Below are positions 1-14,382 of a DNA stretch of 64,000 nt, piece after piece. The notes under the pieces are model-generated. The model did no database searches. It worked only from the letters and a program-made list of their open reading frames with translations, and was not told where the DNA came from. The position numbers and the translations under genes were made by a program. Numbering within the stretch: the first letter of the stretch is position 1; every line of letters starts with the position of its first letter. This DNA is from Aphidius gifuensis (lineage: Eukaryota > Arthropoda > Insecta > Hymenoptera > Braconidae): NCBI RefSeq assembly GCF_014905175.1, contig NC_057791.1, forward strand, positions 23,164,537 through 23,228,536, in the 5' to 3' direction.

Positions 1-1840
1 AGAAGGTGGTATAGAGAAAGGGGACAAAGGGAGGAAGACAACTCTGCTGGGTATATGCATGTAATGTGTATGTATATATATATTCTATATACTATGTATA
101 TGTATATAAGAAGAGCAGTGAGGGGGCGCGAACGAGGGTGAAGGCGGTGACCCGCGGTGCCTGTCTACTGCTGGCCGCGTTTCCAGACTCGCAGCTTCAA
201 CGTTATATAGCCTGGGGTGGTAAATTCTCTCTCTCTTGCTCTCTGTCTCTCTCACTCTTTTACTACATATATATATAAATGGCAAACCAGGGCGATGCTG
301 CCGACAGAAGAGGCTAAAGACAGAGAAACAACGACGTCAATGTGAAAGACAAGGAAAATAAATATATACGACGGAGACGATGGAAACGCAGACGACGACG
401 ATGGTCGTGGGCAAGGATGGACGTGATATGGTATAGAAAGAATGGAAAAAAAAAATAAAATAAAAATACGACAGAAACCAAGGGTAAAATGTTGAAGGAA
501 TCAAGTGAAGATAAAAAGAGATACTAAATGCGCACTCGGCAGGAGATGGGCCATGGGGAGAGTGGAAAGAAACGGAGGTAATTTGAGCGTCACACGCTGA
601 GCGAGCGGCAACGAACGAAACGTCTATGTGCTACATAAAGAGCCTTTTTTTTTTTTTTTATTTTTTCCCCCCCATTTGCAAACCCCCTGGCAGTTCTCTT
701 ATGTATCCGAACCATCGCGAAACCTACGACGCGAGACCCATGTACTAAACCCGCGTCCCAAAAGTCCTTTACCCGCGGCCAAGCCCATCCCCCATTTTTT
801 TTTTTTTTTTTTTTCATTTTTCTTTTCTTGAAATTTATTTTTCCCCTTTTTTTTTTATCTTACTTTTTCTTGGAGGTATGGTTTTTTTTTTCCTTTTCTA
901 TATACTGATGCCTGAAATATATATATATTTTTTTTTTCCTTTTTTTGCCTTCTTTTCAGGCAAAATTTAGGAATTTTATTTTTTCTTTTACTATACGGTT
1001 TTTCTTTTAGGTGAAATATTTTATTTTTTTATATTCTGTTTTAATTTAGTTTTTTTATTTTGATTATTATTATTTTTTTTTATAATAGATGGTATTATTT
1101 TGTTTTATTTTGAGAGTCTTGAAATGGCGTTGCGATAACGAGTTGATATAACAAGGTCGCGAAAGTCCTCCTTGAGGTCGAGTACCGAGAAACTTTTTAT
1201 TCTTTATTCTATTTCAATTCTTTATATCAAAATACTTTCTTTTTTTGTTTATTCTTATTGTATTTTATTTCAACTCTTTTTTATTTTTATTTTCCTTTTT
1301 ACTTTATCCTTATATATTATTTATTCTACTCTTATTCCCGTTTTGTGCGTCTACTTGAATTCTCATCATTTATCCATTCTTTTTATTTCATCTTTTTTTT
1401 ATCATATATATATCATATTATTTTTTTTATTGTATTTATATTACTTTTAGTATTTTATTAACTCACCTGGAGGTCGTATCGACATACAGGTTTTAAAAGG
1501 ACTGACCCTAAACATTTTACCAATTCTCCATTTCAATACAAAAAGAAAGGAAAAAAAAATATATAAAAAACAAGTTTAAAAAACTCTCAACAATGCTCCA
1601 ATTTTTATGAATGAAATTTAAAGTCCAATATATAATTTTCATATTTCCTTCCCTTTAAAAAAAAAAAATTAAAATATCAAACAGCTTTGGCATAAAAATA
1701 TAACTACAATTTTCTTTTATCATAAAAAAAAAAAACAAAATAAAAATTAAATTGTACATCATCATTATCATCAAGTTCCTAGCATTAAATTCAAAAGCCC
1801 AATATACATACCAAAATATATTTAAAATTTATAAGACAGA

Positions 1841-1863
1841 AAGAGAGAGAGAGAGAGAAAGAG
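1841..1863. repeat. (GA)n microsatellite
   Basis: A near-perfect GA run. Its complement is a CT run of the type bound by GAGA factor in insects; any binding here is inference. Confidence 0.8.
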
Positions 1864-2539
1864 ACTGACAATGTTGATGCGGTATATATGCAGTATAAAA
1901 CATCGTAAGTGCACAGCACATTGGATCTTCCAAGATACGCCAGAGGATCGAAAGTACCTCACGCTTTTCAGTTGGTCGTTCGATGCCAAGCACGTCTGCC
2001 TTTTGGAGCATTTTCTCTCTTTCTCTTTTACATTATAAATATATATATATATAGACACAAATGTGCACCATCAACCTTTGCGCCACACGGTCACGCACAC
2101 CCTGGTGCTCGTCAAGGGGAAACGGTCGACGTAGAAAGCCATACCAAGCAAGCAACTTGAGAGGATATATACTACATAGGGTCCGTATACCTCACACCAC
2201 TTTTATGTACATATATATACATCCAACATACACTATATATATATTCGCGGTATGATAGTATGTACATGTGAAATATTATGTACCATCAAAATATATATAT
2301 ATATATTCGCAAACCAAGAGCTTTGGCCAAACGAGGGTTCAGTCAGGTATTGGCTAAAAGCGCGCTTCTAGCCGCGGAATACTCAGTCAGGTCACTTGTA
2401 CATATATATATATAGTTATAGTTGGTGAACATACTAAAACCCCCCGAGGTTCTCTATACCAGCTAACAACCTCAACCAAGCATTTCACCTCTTACTCTCC
2501 ACCTCATCCTTAACCACTCATGTCGTTCGCTCTGTATAT

Positions 2540-2640
2540 ACCCTCTTTCATCTTCTCTTCCTTCTCTTCTTCATCCTCCTTCTCTTTCTCTTCATCATCA
2601 TCATCATCGTCATTCTCCTTCTCTGTCTCTTTCAAATCCC
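2540..2640. repeat. Pyrimidine-rich CTT/CAT simple-sequence tract
   Basis: About 100 bases of imperfect CTT, CTC and CAT repeats within a CG-bearing island. No reading frame here is convincing. Confidence 0.75.
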
Positions 2641-2751
2641 CATCTTCCTTTACTCGCGGACCAGATCCATAGTTAATTACCGGCCTAATCTCTATTCGCG
2701 ATTGCCTGAAACCGCCCGTAAATCCCCATCGGCCTATTCAATGCACGCACA

Positions 2752-2865
2752 CAGTAGTTATTGTAGTGGTAGTAGTAGTAATTGGAGTAGTAATAGTTGG
2801 AGTAGTATTGGTTGTCTTTGTGTGTATTGGTATTGATGTGAGTGGGTGGATGGGTGGATGGAATT
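2752..2865. repeat. Imperfect GTA/GGT simple-sequence tract
   Basis: Repeated GTA, GTAGTA and GGTGG units. The Val/Gly-rich and Thr/Ile-rich open frames on the two strands are by-products of the repeat. Confidence 0.75.
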
Positions 2866-5800
2866 GGTGGGCTAAAGGAGATCCAAAGGAGAACACTATG
2901 ATGGGGAAAAAAAATAAAGAAATTGAAGAAGGAAGAACATTGTCTGTTCTCAATCTCGATTCACCAGAGCCAAACTACTATATGCTACTACTATACTATT
3001 CTATATGTGTTAGGTATAAGCCAATCGATATCTACTGACGATTGATTTACCGTTAACGATTTCTCGTTGCTTTTCAAGCTAGAATACGATATGTATATGT
3101 ACATAGTATGTGTTTGTGTATATGTGTATGTATTATGGACGTTTATAATGGTACGTGACGAGGGGACGCGAACGCAAAATCGACCAGTTCCGTTGATGGT
3201 TGAAACTTCCGTTTTGTACACTTGGTGATACATATATATGTATGTATAATAATCAAGCTTGTTTTTTTTATTTTTTTTTTTTTGCTTTTTTTTACAAACA
3301 ACAATTTTAATAATTCGAAAAAATTTATATTCGATTTTTATTTTAATTAATTTGAATTTTGGAAATTATTTTTTTGCATTTATTTTTTATTTTTATGGAA
3401 AATGTTGGTATTTATTTTTTTTTTTAAGTAGAAGAAACTTTATTTTGTCAGACAAATTAAATTTTACTGGGATATTTTATAAATATTTAATTTTAAAATT
3501 AAAATATTTGTTGTAAATAATTTTTAAATTAATGAAATTGATAGTCCAATATTTATAGGAATATAATAATAATTTTAAACTTATTTTACATTTTTTGTTT
3601 TTTTTGCTCAATTGTTTATACACTCATCTTGAAATGAAATTTATTAACTAATTGATTTGTGTATTTTATAAAATATTCAACTTAATATCTCGATTTATAA
3701 TTTTATCAGCAAAGAAAATGCAAAATAATTATATGAAAATGATTTTTTTTTAAATTTAAAAATTCAACAATTATAATGCTTGAAATCTTTTTCCTTTTGT
3801 AAATGTATTTTAAACTTTAGTCGTTATGAATTTGTTGAAATACATATATGCATATATTTACGTATAAATAAAATAAAAAAAATTAACATAAAAATATTCA
3901 TGCAAAATCGTCAAAATGATGACGCAGCAGCAGCGAAAAGCGCAAGCAACGAAAAGACTTTGTATATATATTTGTACAAAACCTTGTCATATTATTACGT
4001 TTGTATTTTCAGTTAGGTAGTTTTATACTGAGGGTTGAGTCAAGCGTAAATCCAGGGTAGTAAAATAGCCGTCAAGATATACGTATATATATCCCTTTGT
4101 ATATTTCATGTAATATAGAGCAAATTAGAACAGAGGGAAAACTTTTAAAATTATTTCGTATAGGTCTATTAGTCTCATGTATATACACTAAACTTGTATC
4201 ACAAAATTTCATGAAAGTAAATTAATTAGCCAAGAATGAATCGTGATATTCTTAAAAATTTTTATACAAAAAAATTCGAAACCCAATCAACGACTTTTTA
4301 ATTGAAAGAAAAAAAAGTTTTAAAATAATTTCAAACTGTTTTATTTAAAAGCTGTTTGTAAAAAAAAAAAAATCTTTTTATTCTACATTGTAAAGTATAA
4401 TTTAAATAATTATTTTTCATTTATCAATAAATAATTATTTTAAATTAATTTCATGCCAATTTAATTTTTTTTTTTCAACTATTTTTAACAATTTATTTTG
4501 AGAATAAAAAATATATTTTTTCGTTTTTTTTTTTCATATTAATTTGTAAAAATATTAATCAATCGTTGAAAAAATTTTTTTGTTTTTATTATAATGCTTA
4601 AAATAATATAGTAAATTAATTATTCAATTATAAAATTTGATGATTTGTATTAATAAAAATATACAAATCTTATTTGTAATTAAAAAAATTAATCCAAACA
4701 ATTTAACAAAATTAAAAATTCATAAACGTATCTAACACGAGATTCTAAATTTTTTAAATACCTAAATTAACGAAATAATGATCGAACAATATCTGTGGTT
4801 ATCAATGATACTATATATTATATTTTTATATATATAAATACGTTTGTTAAAGATCGGATATGGCACGTACGTTTAAAACGTGCTTTGAAAATTGATATAG
4901 GCGCAAAAGCAGTGATCATGAGACATAATTCATATACAAATAAAACAAATGATTGTGGCAAGATCGATAAGTCAGGCTATGTGTTTGATAAGACTAATCT
5001 AAAAATATATACAAATCCCTCTCTCCTCTCTTCTCCTCTCCTCCCACAAACTCTACTAAATAAAAAAAAAAAAAAAAACAAACTCCAAAATAAAACAAAT
5101 AAAAAAATTCAAGAATGCAAAACAAATTAGAAATGAAAAAAAAAATAATAATATTAAAAATTCCATCAGATGTTTTAAATGAAAATAACAGTGTATCAAT
5201 TGTGCACAAGTTGGTCATTATGATAGCTCTGCTTTAAAAAAAGCCAGAGGGTTTATAACGGCCTGAAGGCGGGGGTGGAATTTTAAAGAGAAGAGATTAT
5301 TTTTTCGTTTTTTTTTTTATTTATATTTTTTTTTTTTTTTATATATACATTTCATTTGGTTTTTTTTTATTTTTTGATAAACTCAGTTTTGTATATAGAG
5401 GGTATGAAAGAGTCATGGATAAAGAGAGAGGGTAAAAAAAAATAGAAAAAAAAAAAATTAAATCGGAGAGATAAATATAAGGAGATGAAGAGAATGAGTA
5501 CAATATATATGTATAGAGAGAATATAGGAAAAGGAAGAACATATATAGATGTGTAACGAGCAAAATTCAACTCAGTTTTTAGTAGCAACTTGTTGCTCTT
5601 TGCCCATTCATACGCGGTTATAACTTCTATTACGTCATCATCATATTAAATTATTATTATAATCATAATAGTATTTTTATAATAAATTATTTATCCACGT
5701 GGTAATCAATTTTTGCCTTTAAAATTGCATGGAATTTACGGGTTTTAAAAGTGAGCTTTTTAGCTTCAAATAAGCAGACAAATTAGAAATTTTTTTTAGG

Positions 5801-8800
5801 GATCATTGCATATTAATTAAGTAGAAAAAATTTTAATTAAATTAATAGACATTTTGTGTTTTAAAATATGTAAACAATCAAATTAATTGTTGATTATTTC
5901 GATTGATTTTTTTTTTTTTTTGCTACGATGAAGAACAGAATAAATTACTTGAAAATTTTGGAGAAAAAATTTGATAAGAAAAGCTATTGGAGCAATAAAG
6001 ATTAGAAAGTTATAATTTGATTGAAAATATATATCGCGATATAAAATATATTTTTAAAATTTTTCCGTAATTTTATTGACGTACTTGTATATTTTTATTA
6101 TTTTTGATGGAATTTAAAAAAAAAATATATATCGTTCCGCATTCTTCTTTTTATAGCCAACTCGTTCCGCGCAATTTCGTCGGATCACAAAGAACATACA
6201 GACCGGCTGATCGGATCCATATATAATATTATATATTTTATAAAGCGCAGCGCACACTTTTGCTGATAAAAAAAAATAAAAAAATATACATAATATATAA
6301 AAGCCCGAGATGAATATATGAGGAAGATGAAAAGCAGAAGAAAAATAAAAAATAAAAAAATATATATGAGCTGAAGAGATCAAAACCAGAAACGTCCTTT
6401 TAGTACTTTCAATCTTTTCTTCAACACCACCTGTCTCACATCGTGTTTAAATATCAACGCCGCGACGGCGCCTTGCATATATTCTTTTTTTTTTTATTTA
6501 TTTTTTCTCCTCTCTATCACTTTTCTACACATAAACGTGATTTATTTATTTATTTTTTTCTTTGGCATACTCAAAAAAGACTTTATTTCCTGCGACACCT
6601 TTGATTTTTTTTTATATTATATTTTTTTCTCTCAAGCCATTCGCCTTCAATCGCGACGGCTGATCCTCAAGGATTTGGCCGTACAACTCTGCCAAATCCA
6701 TGCTCGAGGACTGGCTTGGCATAAATTTTCATCTTGAAAAGCGCAGGATAAAAAGAATATTTAAAAAATGAAAAAAAATAAATAAAAAAATCTTTAAATA
6801 TAACTTGAAATGACCAAGCAAAATTAATTCATCTGCTTAACTTTTTAAAAAAAAAAATTTTTTTATTACTTTTTTATTTATATGAATTTTATGGGGATGA
6901 TGTAATAATGTACTTGATGCAATTCATGAATATGACTTTATATAGTTGACATTTATCTTTACATTTATATTGTTTTTATTTTCTTTTTATTTTGCATATT
7001 TATCTCGAGCTAAATAACGATGTAAACATCATGGAGTTAATTTGAATAATATAATTAAATTATAAAATAATTTTTTATTGCATTAAAGTGTAATTATAAT
7101 ATTGTTAAATTTAACAACAATAATGGCAAAGTACACAGGGCTTTTAATTTAAATTTGAAGCTATTGATGAATCCAAAAAATTAGGATTTAAATCCAAAAA
7201 TAAAAAGAAAATATTACTGTATTTTAATTTGAGATTTTTTTATTTTAACTCAAGTTGTCTTGGTTTAATTCAAACAATAATTAATCTATATAAATTATTT
7301 TATTTTTTTTAAATTTATTTATTACTGTTTTTTTTTATAAACTTACCACTTTGTAAATTAATTTTTTTGTTATTTTATATTTTTCTATTTATGTATCTAT
7401 TTTTTATTTAATTTTTTCATTATCATTTGTGGTTTCGACCCACGATTAACTTTTCGGTTCAGCCTCTTGCCAAATATATAAATATTAGTCTAATAACCTT
7501 GAATCGACAAAATAAATAAAACCACTTAATTACATAATAATACTATTATAAAAATCATCGTTTTAATTTAAATATCTAAATTTAATTATATTATAAAAAT
7601 ATAATTTATAATTTTAATAATTAAATTAATCTAATATATAAAATGTTCATTTAATTATTAATATAATAAGTCTAAATAATTTTAATTATTCAATATTTGT
7701 CATTATAAAATTTACATATATTCTAAATAATTAAAATTATTTATAAATATAATATTATTAATAAAATAAATATTAAAATTATTATTCATTAAATTAATTA
7801 TATTTAAAAGTCTGAATGTTAATTTTCCACTTCAATTGTATTTAATTATTATCTTCTATTTTTAATTAAACAAAAATAAAATTTATATAAATACAGATTT
7901 TGGATAATGCAAATTTCACTTCGATAATATTTATAATTTTTAAAAACACTAATTTTATAATCATTATAGATTTTAAATATTTTTCAAATTACAAAATGAA
8001 TCGTAGCATTTGCGTACATTTAGAATTTTTCTTTTCATTCTTCCCAATTCTTATAAATATATATTATAATTTGATTTTACAATAGAATTCACTGCCTCAA
8101 TTTCCAGTGTTTTATAGAATAATTAAAATTTATCTCGAGTTCTAAATACCAAAACTAGACAAAGCATTCCATCAAGCATACAACACCCTATCTTCCAATT
8201 TTTAATTCTAAATAAAAAATTAATTAATCAATATTAACAACTAAGCACAAAAAGGCCAACCAAAAAAAAAAATCCACCCTTATTATTTAAATAATTTCAA
8301 TGAACCTCATCATATACCCTCATAATCTCTTCAACCAATTATCTTCAAAAATAAAAAAATAAACAAAAAATACTTAACCCAACAACAATGATATTATAAC
8401 ACAATCCAAAAAAAAAAAAAAAAAAAAACTTAATAAATAATTTTACAATTTATTTATGTTAATTTTATTGTCAATTGTTTTATTATATATTTGATTTTTT
8501 GTTTCCATCATGTGTCACGTTTCTTGAGGTGTCTCATACGTGACCGGAACCTCCATACATCCATATAAAAATAAAAACCAAAAAAAAAAAAAAAAAAGGG
8601 TTTAAATATATAGAGAGAGAGGAAAAGAGTAAAGAGGATATTCTTTCTATATTATTGGCAAATGAAAAATAATCCTTTGGGTCGCGATGGTGGTCGCCTT
8701 TGGTTTCCTCTATGTATTTTTTAACCATCAACAAACGACGACACACGAGACAACTTATCTCGTATTTTTTTTTCTATATACACATTTTTTATTTATTTAT

Positions 8801-8958
8801 AATTTTTTTTTTTCAACATCCAGGGTGGCGTCTCTCATCTATCTACAATATAACAAGACACTTTCTACCCGACATTCTACAGCATGGTTCATACATCAGA
8901 GGATGACTAGAGGACGAATGGTTTTCGTCCTCAATTCTCTTGGCTCTTCTGTTGATGG

Positions 8959-8985
8959 CTCTTCTTCTTCCTCTTCTTCTTCTTT
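8959..8985. repeat. (TTC)n microsatellite
   Basis: A TTC repeat that yields a spurious Ser run in one open frame. Confidence 0.75.
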
Positions 8986-11900
8986 TTTATTTATTTATAT
9001 TTTTTATCTTTTATTCAACTTGTCTCACTCACTCTACACAACTCGATCTTTGTCAGTATTTTTTTTTTTATTTTTCCTTTACTTTAGTATGAATATAATA
9101 TACATCATGCTATGAACACGCTGATATAGCCAGCCTCAAGCTAGGACGAACCTTTCTTAGAAACTCTTAACGCGGTTTTTTTGACGGTTAATACTTTAAC
9201 GGATAGAGGAAACGTGTGTCCGGCAATTCCACATGCATATAATATATACAAATCTTTTCAATCGCATTCATTTCATCTACCTTTGACGATAATTTTATTT
9301 ATTTTTTTTTTTCGACAATGCATTTTTGAATTGAACAAATGATATTTGTTATAAAAATCTGAGAATAATATAAATTATATATCCCTTTTTTTAAAAAAAA
9401 CTTGGAAATGTTTATTTCAATTATTTTATAATTTTTTTTTTGTTATTCAAGGAAATCAATTTTATTATTTATATTTTATATTGTTTTTTGGAATTTTTTA
9501 ATAGTTATTATTATTTATTTACTTTTGGCTTGTATTATGTATTATTTTAGGGCTTTTTTTTTATTTTTTTTAAAGACTCAATGACATGTATTTTTTATTT
9601 CAAAAAGGGACAAGTTGTTTTATAGTTTTTTTTTTTTTTTTTTCATTTAAAGAGACACTTATATGTATTTTTGAAAGATACATTTTGAAATTTATTTTTA
9701 CTGATGGATATTTTTATTTGCTATATAAAATTTAGATTCGCGGTAGATTTTTTAAAAATGAATAAAATGTTTATGTATGAGAGGTGATTGACCCGGGGCG
9801 TTTTGAATGTTTTTATACGTACCTGAGATTTACGCGTGAAATGGGTCCCCGCAAGGCGTTAGAAGGTTTACAAGGCCTCGGGTCAAGACGAGGTAGTTAG
9901 TAGCGAAAAACAAAAAATAAAAAATACATTTATAAAACATCAGTAACTTGGTAAAACTAAGAATTCATATGCACTCATTTCACATGTGAAAAAAAAATAT
10001 CCAAATTACAACTCCAAAAATTCCAAAAAAAACAAATCATAAATTCAAAAATAAATTATCTCTCAATTATACATTAAAATATCAAAAACAAAAAAAATTT
10101 AACAACCCAAAAATAAAAGTAAAAAAAATACCACCAATTAATTTCATATCAATTAAATTTTTAAATAGCAGTATTTAAAAATTAAGCTCCAATAAATTAC
10201 ACTCAAAATTATAGTCTTCAAAAATAAAAAAAAAGCCATAATAATAACTGATATTTGGATATATTTTTTAAAAAAATGTTAATTGACAAATTACAATGAA
10301 CCTTAAATTAAATATATATATACATATAGTAAAATCGATAGTTATCTATGTATTTTAGTTGAATAGTATATGTACGCCCCTTAAGTTCCGAGTTTCCAAC
10401 AAGCCGCGCCATCATCCAGACAAGCTTGAAGTCTCAGTATATATATTCGCGAAGTAAAAGCCACGTTGCACACGTTTGTGATAATTTCTCTCTCTTATTC
10501 TGTTTTATTTGTATATAACTATCTCTCTCTGGAATCTCTCCTTCAAAATATATATATATGAAAACTACCCTCTCGTGTCTTTAGCCTTGTATTTCCCTGT
10601 CCTCTTTTTACCCTCATCACTCTTGCATCTGTATACCACTTCAGCGTCGCCATTGCCATCAGAGAATTCGCGTTCGTTTTAGACCTGAAGAGACCAAAGT
10701 CACACATATCGATCGTACAATTTTCCTCTGGGTTTTCCGCGATGGTCACTCGACTGTGTGCATATATATATATATTGGGGAGAAATTCAGCAGTTGTCCA
10801 AGGGGAGAAAGACAAAGATGACAGAGACAAAATTTTCAAAGAGAGAAACAGAAATCCAATTGAGAGAAAGAGAGACAAATTTTGAACGAACAAGAGTCTG
10901 GAATAGTACACTCAAATTCTCTCTAGGTATATATAGATATATCGCGATATTCTTCAACACCGCGAATATTCTCCGTCATGTTGCCCATACCAATCTATTT
11001 TTTTTTTTTTATTCTCAATACCCTCAATACCCTCTAAACCCTCTTTCAACTCACCCTTGATGCCCCGCAGCATCGACGCCAGCATCATCATCTCACATTC
11101 TCTAGTTCTCTTCCAATGTCTATCGTCTCTCGAAATTTTTTTTTTTTTTTTCATTTTTATTTTTTTTTATTTTTACTTTATCTCTCTCCCTGCAGGTTTC
11201 GGCCGCTCCGCGAAAGATCGATCGCTAAATTTCTTTTTTTTTTCCCTCGTTTGATTTTCGTCCGTTTTTTTTTTTTCGAAAAAAAAAATCCTCCCATTTT
11301 ACGTCTCTTCGCTAACCACCGGATATATATATTTTTTTTTCGTATTATTATTTTGCTGTTTGTTACTTTTTTTTTTCTTTTGTCTTAACTCTTTTTTTTT
11401 TTTTTTTCTTTTATTTGGAGAAATATATATAGTGCTAATGTTTGAAGTAAAAAAAAAGCTTAAGAATTTTGTTAAAATTTTATTTGTTTTTTTTTGCTGG
11501 TTGATTTAAAAAGATTTGAAAAGGGATAAAGTTGATATGGCGAAAATGAGGGTATTCAATTTAACTTTGCTAACCTTTTTTTTTTTATTTAAAAGTCGAT
11601 ATTTTATGTGTTTATGAACATCTGGTTAATTCGTTGTAAATATATATATCACAGTCAATTACATTAATGTGTAAACTGAAAAAAAAATAATCCCATTATA
11701 TTGATAAAATTGTCTTGATAAATTTGAGAAAAGAGATGATAAAAAAATAAAATAATAATAAAATTGAAAGAAGAATTAAAAAATAATAAAATAAAGCAAA
11801 GTTCAACAGATGGAAAATAAAAAATAAAGGGGATAGAGTGTTGTATAATATAAAAAGTGAAATGTTAAAAATAATATATATATAAAGCAATATGAGAAAA

Positions 11901-12585
11901 AGAAAAAGAATGAAAAGAGAGTTCACTAGGTCGTTTGAATTTTCTCATATACTATTACAATCAAACATCAAGCTCACATATAATATAGATATATAAATAA
12001 AACTAACTAAATCTCCAGCAAGCTTCAAACCCATAAACACACAAACACATATAAAAACTCTCATCCACAAAAACTCCATAAATTCACCCTCAAAATAAAA
12101 AACAAAACTTTCACCAAGTGTATCTCATTTACCCTAGTTTTATTTTATTTCTTTCATTTTATTTTTTTTTTTAAATATATGCAACTATGTACAAAAAAAT
12201 TAAATAATAATAATATTATTTCTCTTGCATATTAAAGACCTTGAAAACAATTCATTGTTGATAATAAAAATATTTAAAAATTAAAAAAAAAAAAAAGATA
12301 AATAAATAATTATAAATCAATTTAAATAATTTAAAAAAAAACTTGAAATAAAATAAAGTTTGTATTTTTTAAAATAAAAAAGAGTTTATTAATTAAAATT
12401 AGCTCAAGTTTGTTTTTTATCAATTTTCAATACTATCAAAACAATATATAATCTTTGGATTAAAATTGAGCTTTGATGTAACTCACCATGTATATATAGG
12501 TATATATGTTTTTGAATATATAAAGCAAACCAGGCTGCGTTCTAGTACCTACCCTTTGGCAACAGAAACACAAAGACATCATAGG

Positions 12586-12764
12586 TAGGTAGGTAGTTAT
12601 ATATACATACACACAAAGAGGGAGTATAAAGAGTATCTAGAAAGAGGACCACTGGTCCTTGGTCGTCGTCGTCGTTGTCGTCGACGTTGCTATAATAGTA
12701 CAACATTTAACAAGGACAGAGTAACCTTGCAAGCAGAGCAAAAGCAGAGCAAAAGCAGAGCAAA
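12586..12764. repeat. Cluster of simple repeats: (GTAG)n, (GTC)n and an 11-base tandem repeat
   Basis: A GTAG run at about 12586-12597 is followed by a GTC run at 12661-12686. Three exact tandem copies of an 11-base unit, AGCAGAGCAAA, lie at 12732-12764. All sit inside a CG-bearing island (12520-13150) in otherwise AT-rich DNA. No gene is supported here. Confidence 0.75.
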
Positions 12765-12997
12765 GCCAAGGGTCGAAATATAGCTGAAAATAAATGTAGG
12801 TATATATATATATGATACGGTACTTTACATCAACTGTGTGTGATAAAGTAAGAAAGATAAATATATATAAACCTTGTTTATAACTAAAAGGAAAAGGGAG
12901 AGAGAGAGAGAGAATATAAGATAGGGAGTAAATACGGTCGACGCCTTTGGAAAGACGCGTTGGATAGCCTGGGTCCTCGCGACACCGACCGTCAATA

Positions 12998-13103
12998 CAC
13001 CACCACCATCACCACCACCGCTACCACCCTCATCTAACTAACTTCCATCTCTCTCAATTCACTCTATTCACCCAATCCACCCATCCACCCAATTCACCCA
13101 TCA
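12998..13103. repeat. CAC/CCA-rich simple-sequence tract
   Basis: CAC/ACC repeats at 12998-13030 and a CCAATCCACCCATC-type repeat at 13069-13103. There is no supportable reading frame. Confidence 0.7.
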
Positions 13104-13530
13104 GCAACCCTCTGTAATACTGCCTATGTATCGCGTCACTTTCCACAAGGCAAAACACCAACATGTAATATACTGATAGAGAAACAGAGAACGACAGGGA
13201 TGAAATTTCAAGAGAGAAATATAAAGTTAGAGTTCAAAGAAGAAATAAGAGTAATATACATGACGATAAACTATGGACAGTTGCATTAAAACCCATAAAG
13301 AAATATTTTCAAATAAAATAAGATTAGAAAAAATAAATAATATACATATTTTGATGAAAAAAATAAAAATATTGTTCTAGTTTTATAAATCAAGTTTTCT
13401 GCATATTTAAAACATCAAATTTTTAATCTTTGTTTGTAAAATTAATATATATATCTAGACATTTATAATAAGTTTGTTTATACTGATGAGTTTGACCTTT
13501 TGTTCTAAATGTTTCATCCCAAAGCATCCC

Positions 13531-13560
13531 TTCATCATCACCATCATCATCATCATCATT
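13531..13560. repeat. (TCA)n microsatellite
   Basis: An uninterrupted TCA-type run with one variant unit. Confidence 0.75.
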
Positions 13561-14335
13561 ATCATACTCTTTCTTTTTTTATCTTTTGTAAACACTGCAT
13601 GCTTCTTATTATATTTAACCCTTTTTTCATAATATAATAATAATAATATTCATATTCAAATTATTATCATTATTATTTCATTTTTTTTCTGATGTATTTT
13701 TGTATTAAAGCTTATAGGTTGAATCTCACGACCCTCAGAATTGAGGACCAGTATATATATATAGTTGAAGCATGCACACACATCAGAAGCAGGCAAGGCC
13801 CTCAGGCATACATTCACTAAAGTAGGATAGGGGTCGCTTTGTGCAGTGCAACCCTAAACTTCTCTCTTCTCTTCCCAACATGCATATATATATACATGCA
13901 TGTCAGTGAGAAAGCAAAACCCTTGCTCAGGTTTGGTAGGACATTGCAGATATATATTCTGTCGCACACACACTCTATATCTATATATATATTCCCAAGA
14001 GCTCAAAGCAGCAAGAGGGTGAGAGCAAAAGAGAGCAAGAGCAAGAGAGAGTGATAAAGTTTGGTGAGATAGAGAATTTCGTACACGTACAGTAGATATA
14101 TATCTTGAATATATAGGGAGGTAGGTAGGTAGGAAGTTGGAAGCTCGACCTCGGTATTCTCGCAACGGCTATTCCGCGACGTAATCAGCGAGAGAGCGAA
14201 CCACCCAACCATCAACCTCACCCTTGTCGTTTCAGCTTCTCTGCTCTTATCCTGTTATATGTGATGGCTATATATAGAATGGCTGTATACATAGGTATAC
14301 CTTGAGAGTTGAGTCAAACTATATAACGCCTTGAT

Positions 14336-14382
14336 GTTGTCGTCGTCGTCGTCGTAGTCGTCGTTATCGTCGTCGTTGTCGT
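14336..14382. repeat. (GTC)n microsatellite
   Basis: About 47 bases of GTC repeat with a few variant units. A second GTC run sits at 12661. The Thr-rich antisense frame across it is a by-product. Confidence 0.8.

Noticed and set aside
66..278. Open frames on both strands at the start of the window
   Set aside because: Low-complexity Tyr/Ile and Ser/Leu products of TA and CT repeats, with no splice partners or motifs.
8687..9115. 142-residue plus-strand frame
   Set aside because: Phe/Tyr/Ser-rich, spans a TTC microsatellite and T-runs, and has no recognisable domain.
9780..9905. GC-rich island considered as a tRNA or other RNA gene
   Set aside because: No cloverleaf, anticodon arm or A/B box pattern could be built; no tRNA was found anywhere in the window.
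10543..10911. 122-residue minus-strand frame
   Set aside because: A composition by-product of CT and TA repeats; no family pattern and no exon partners.
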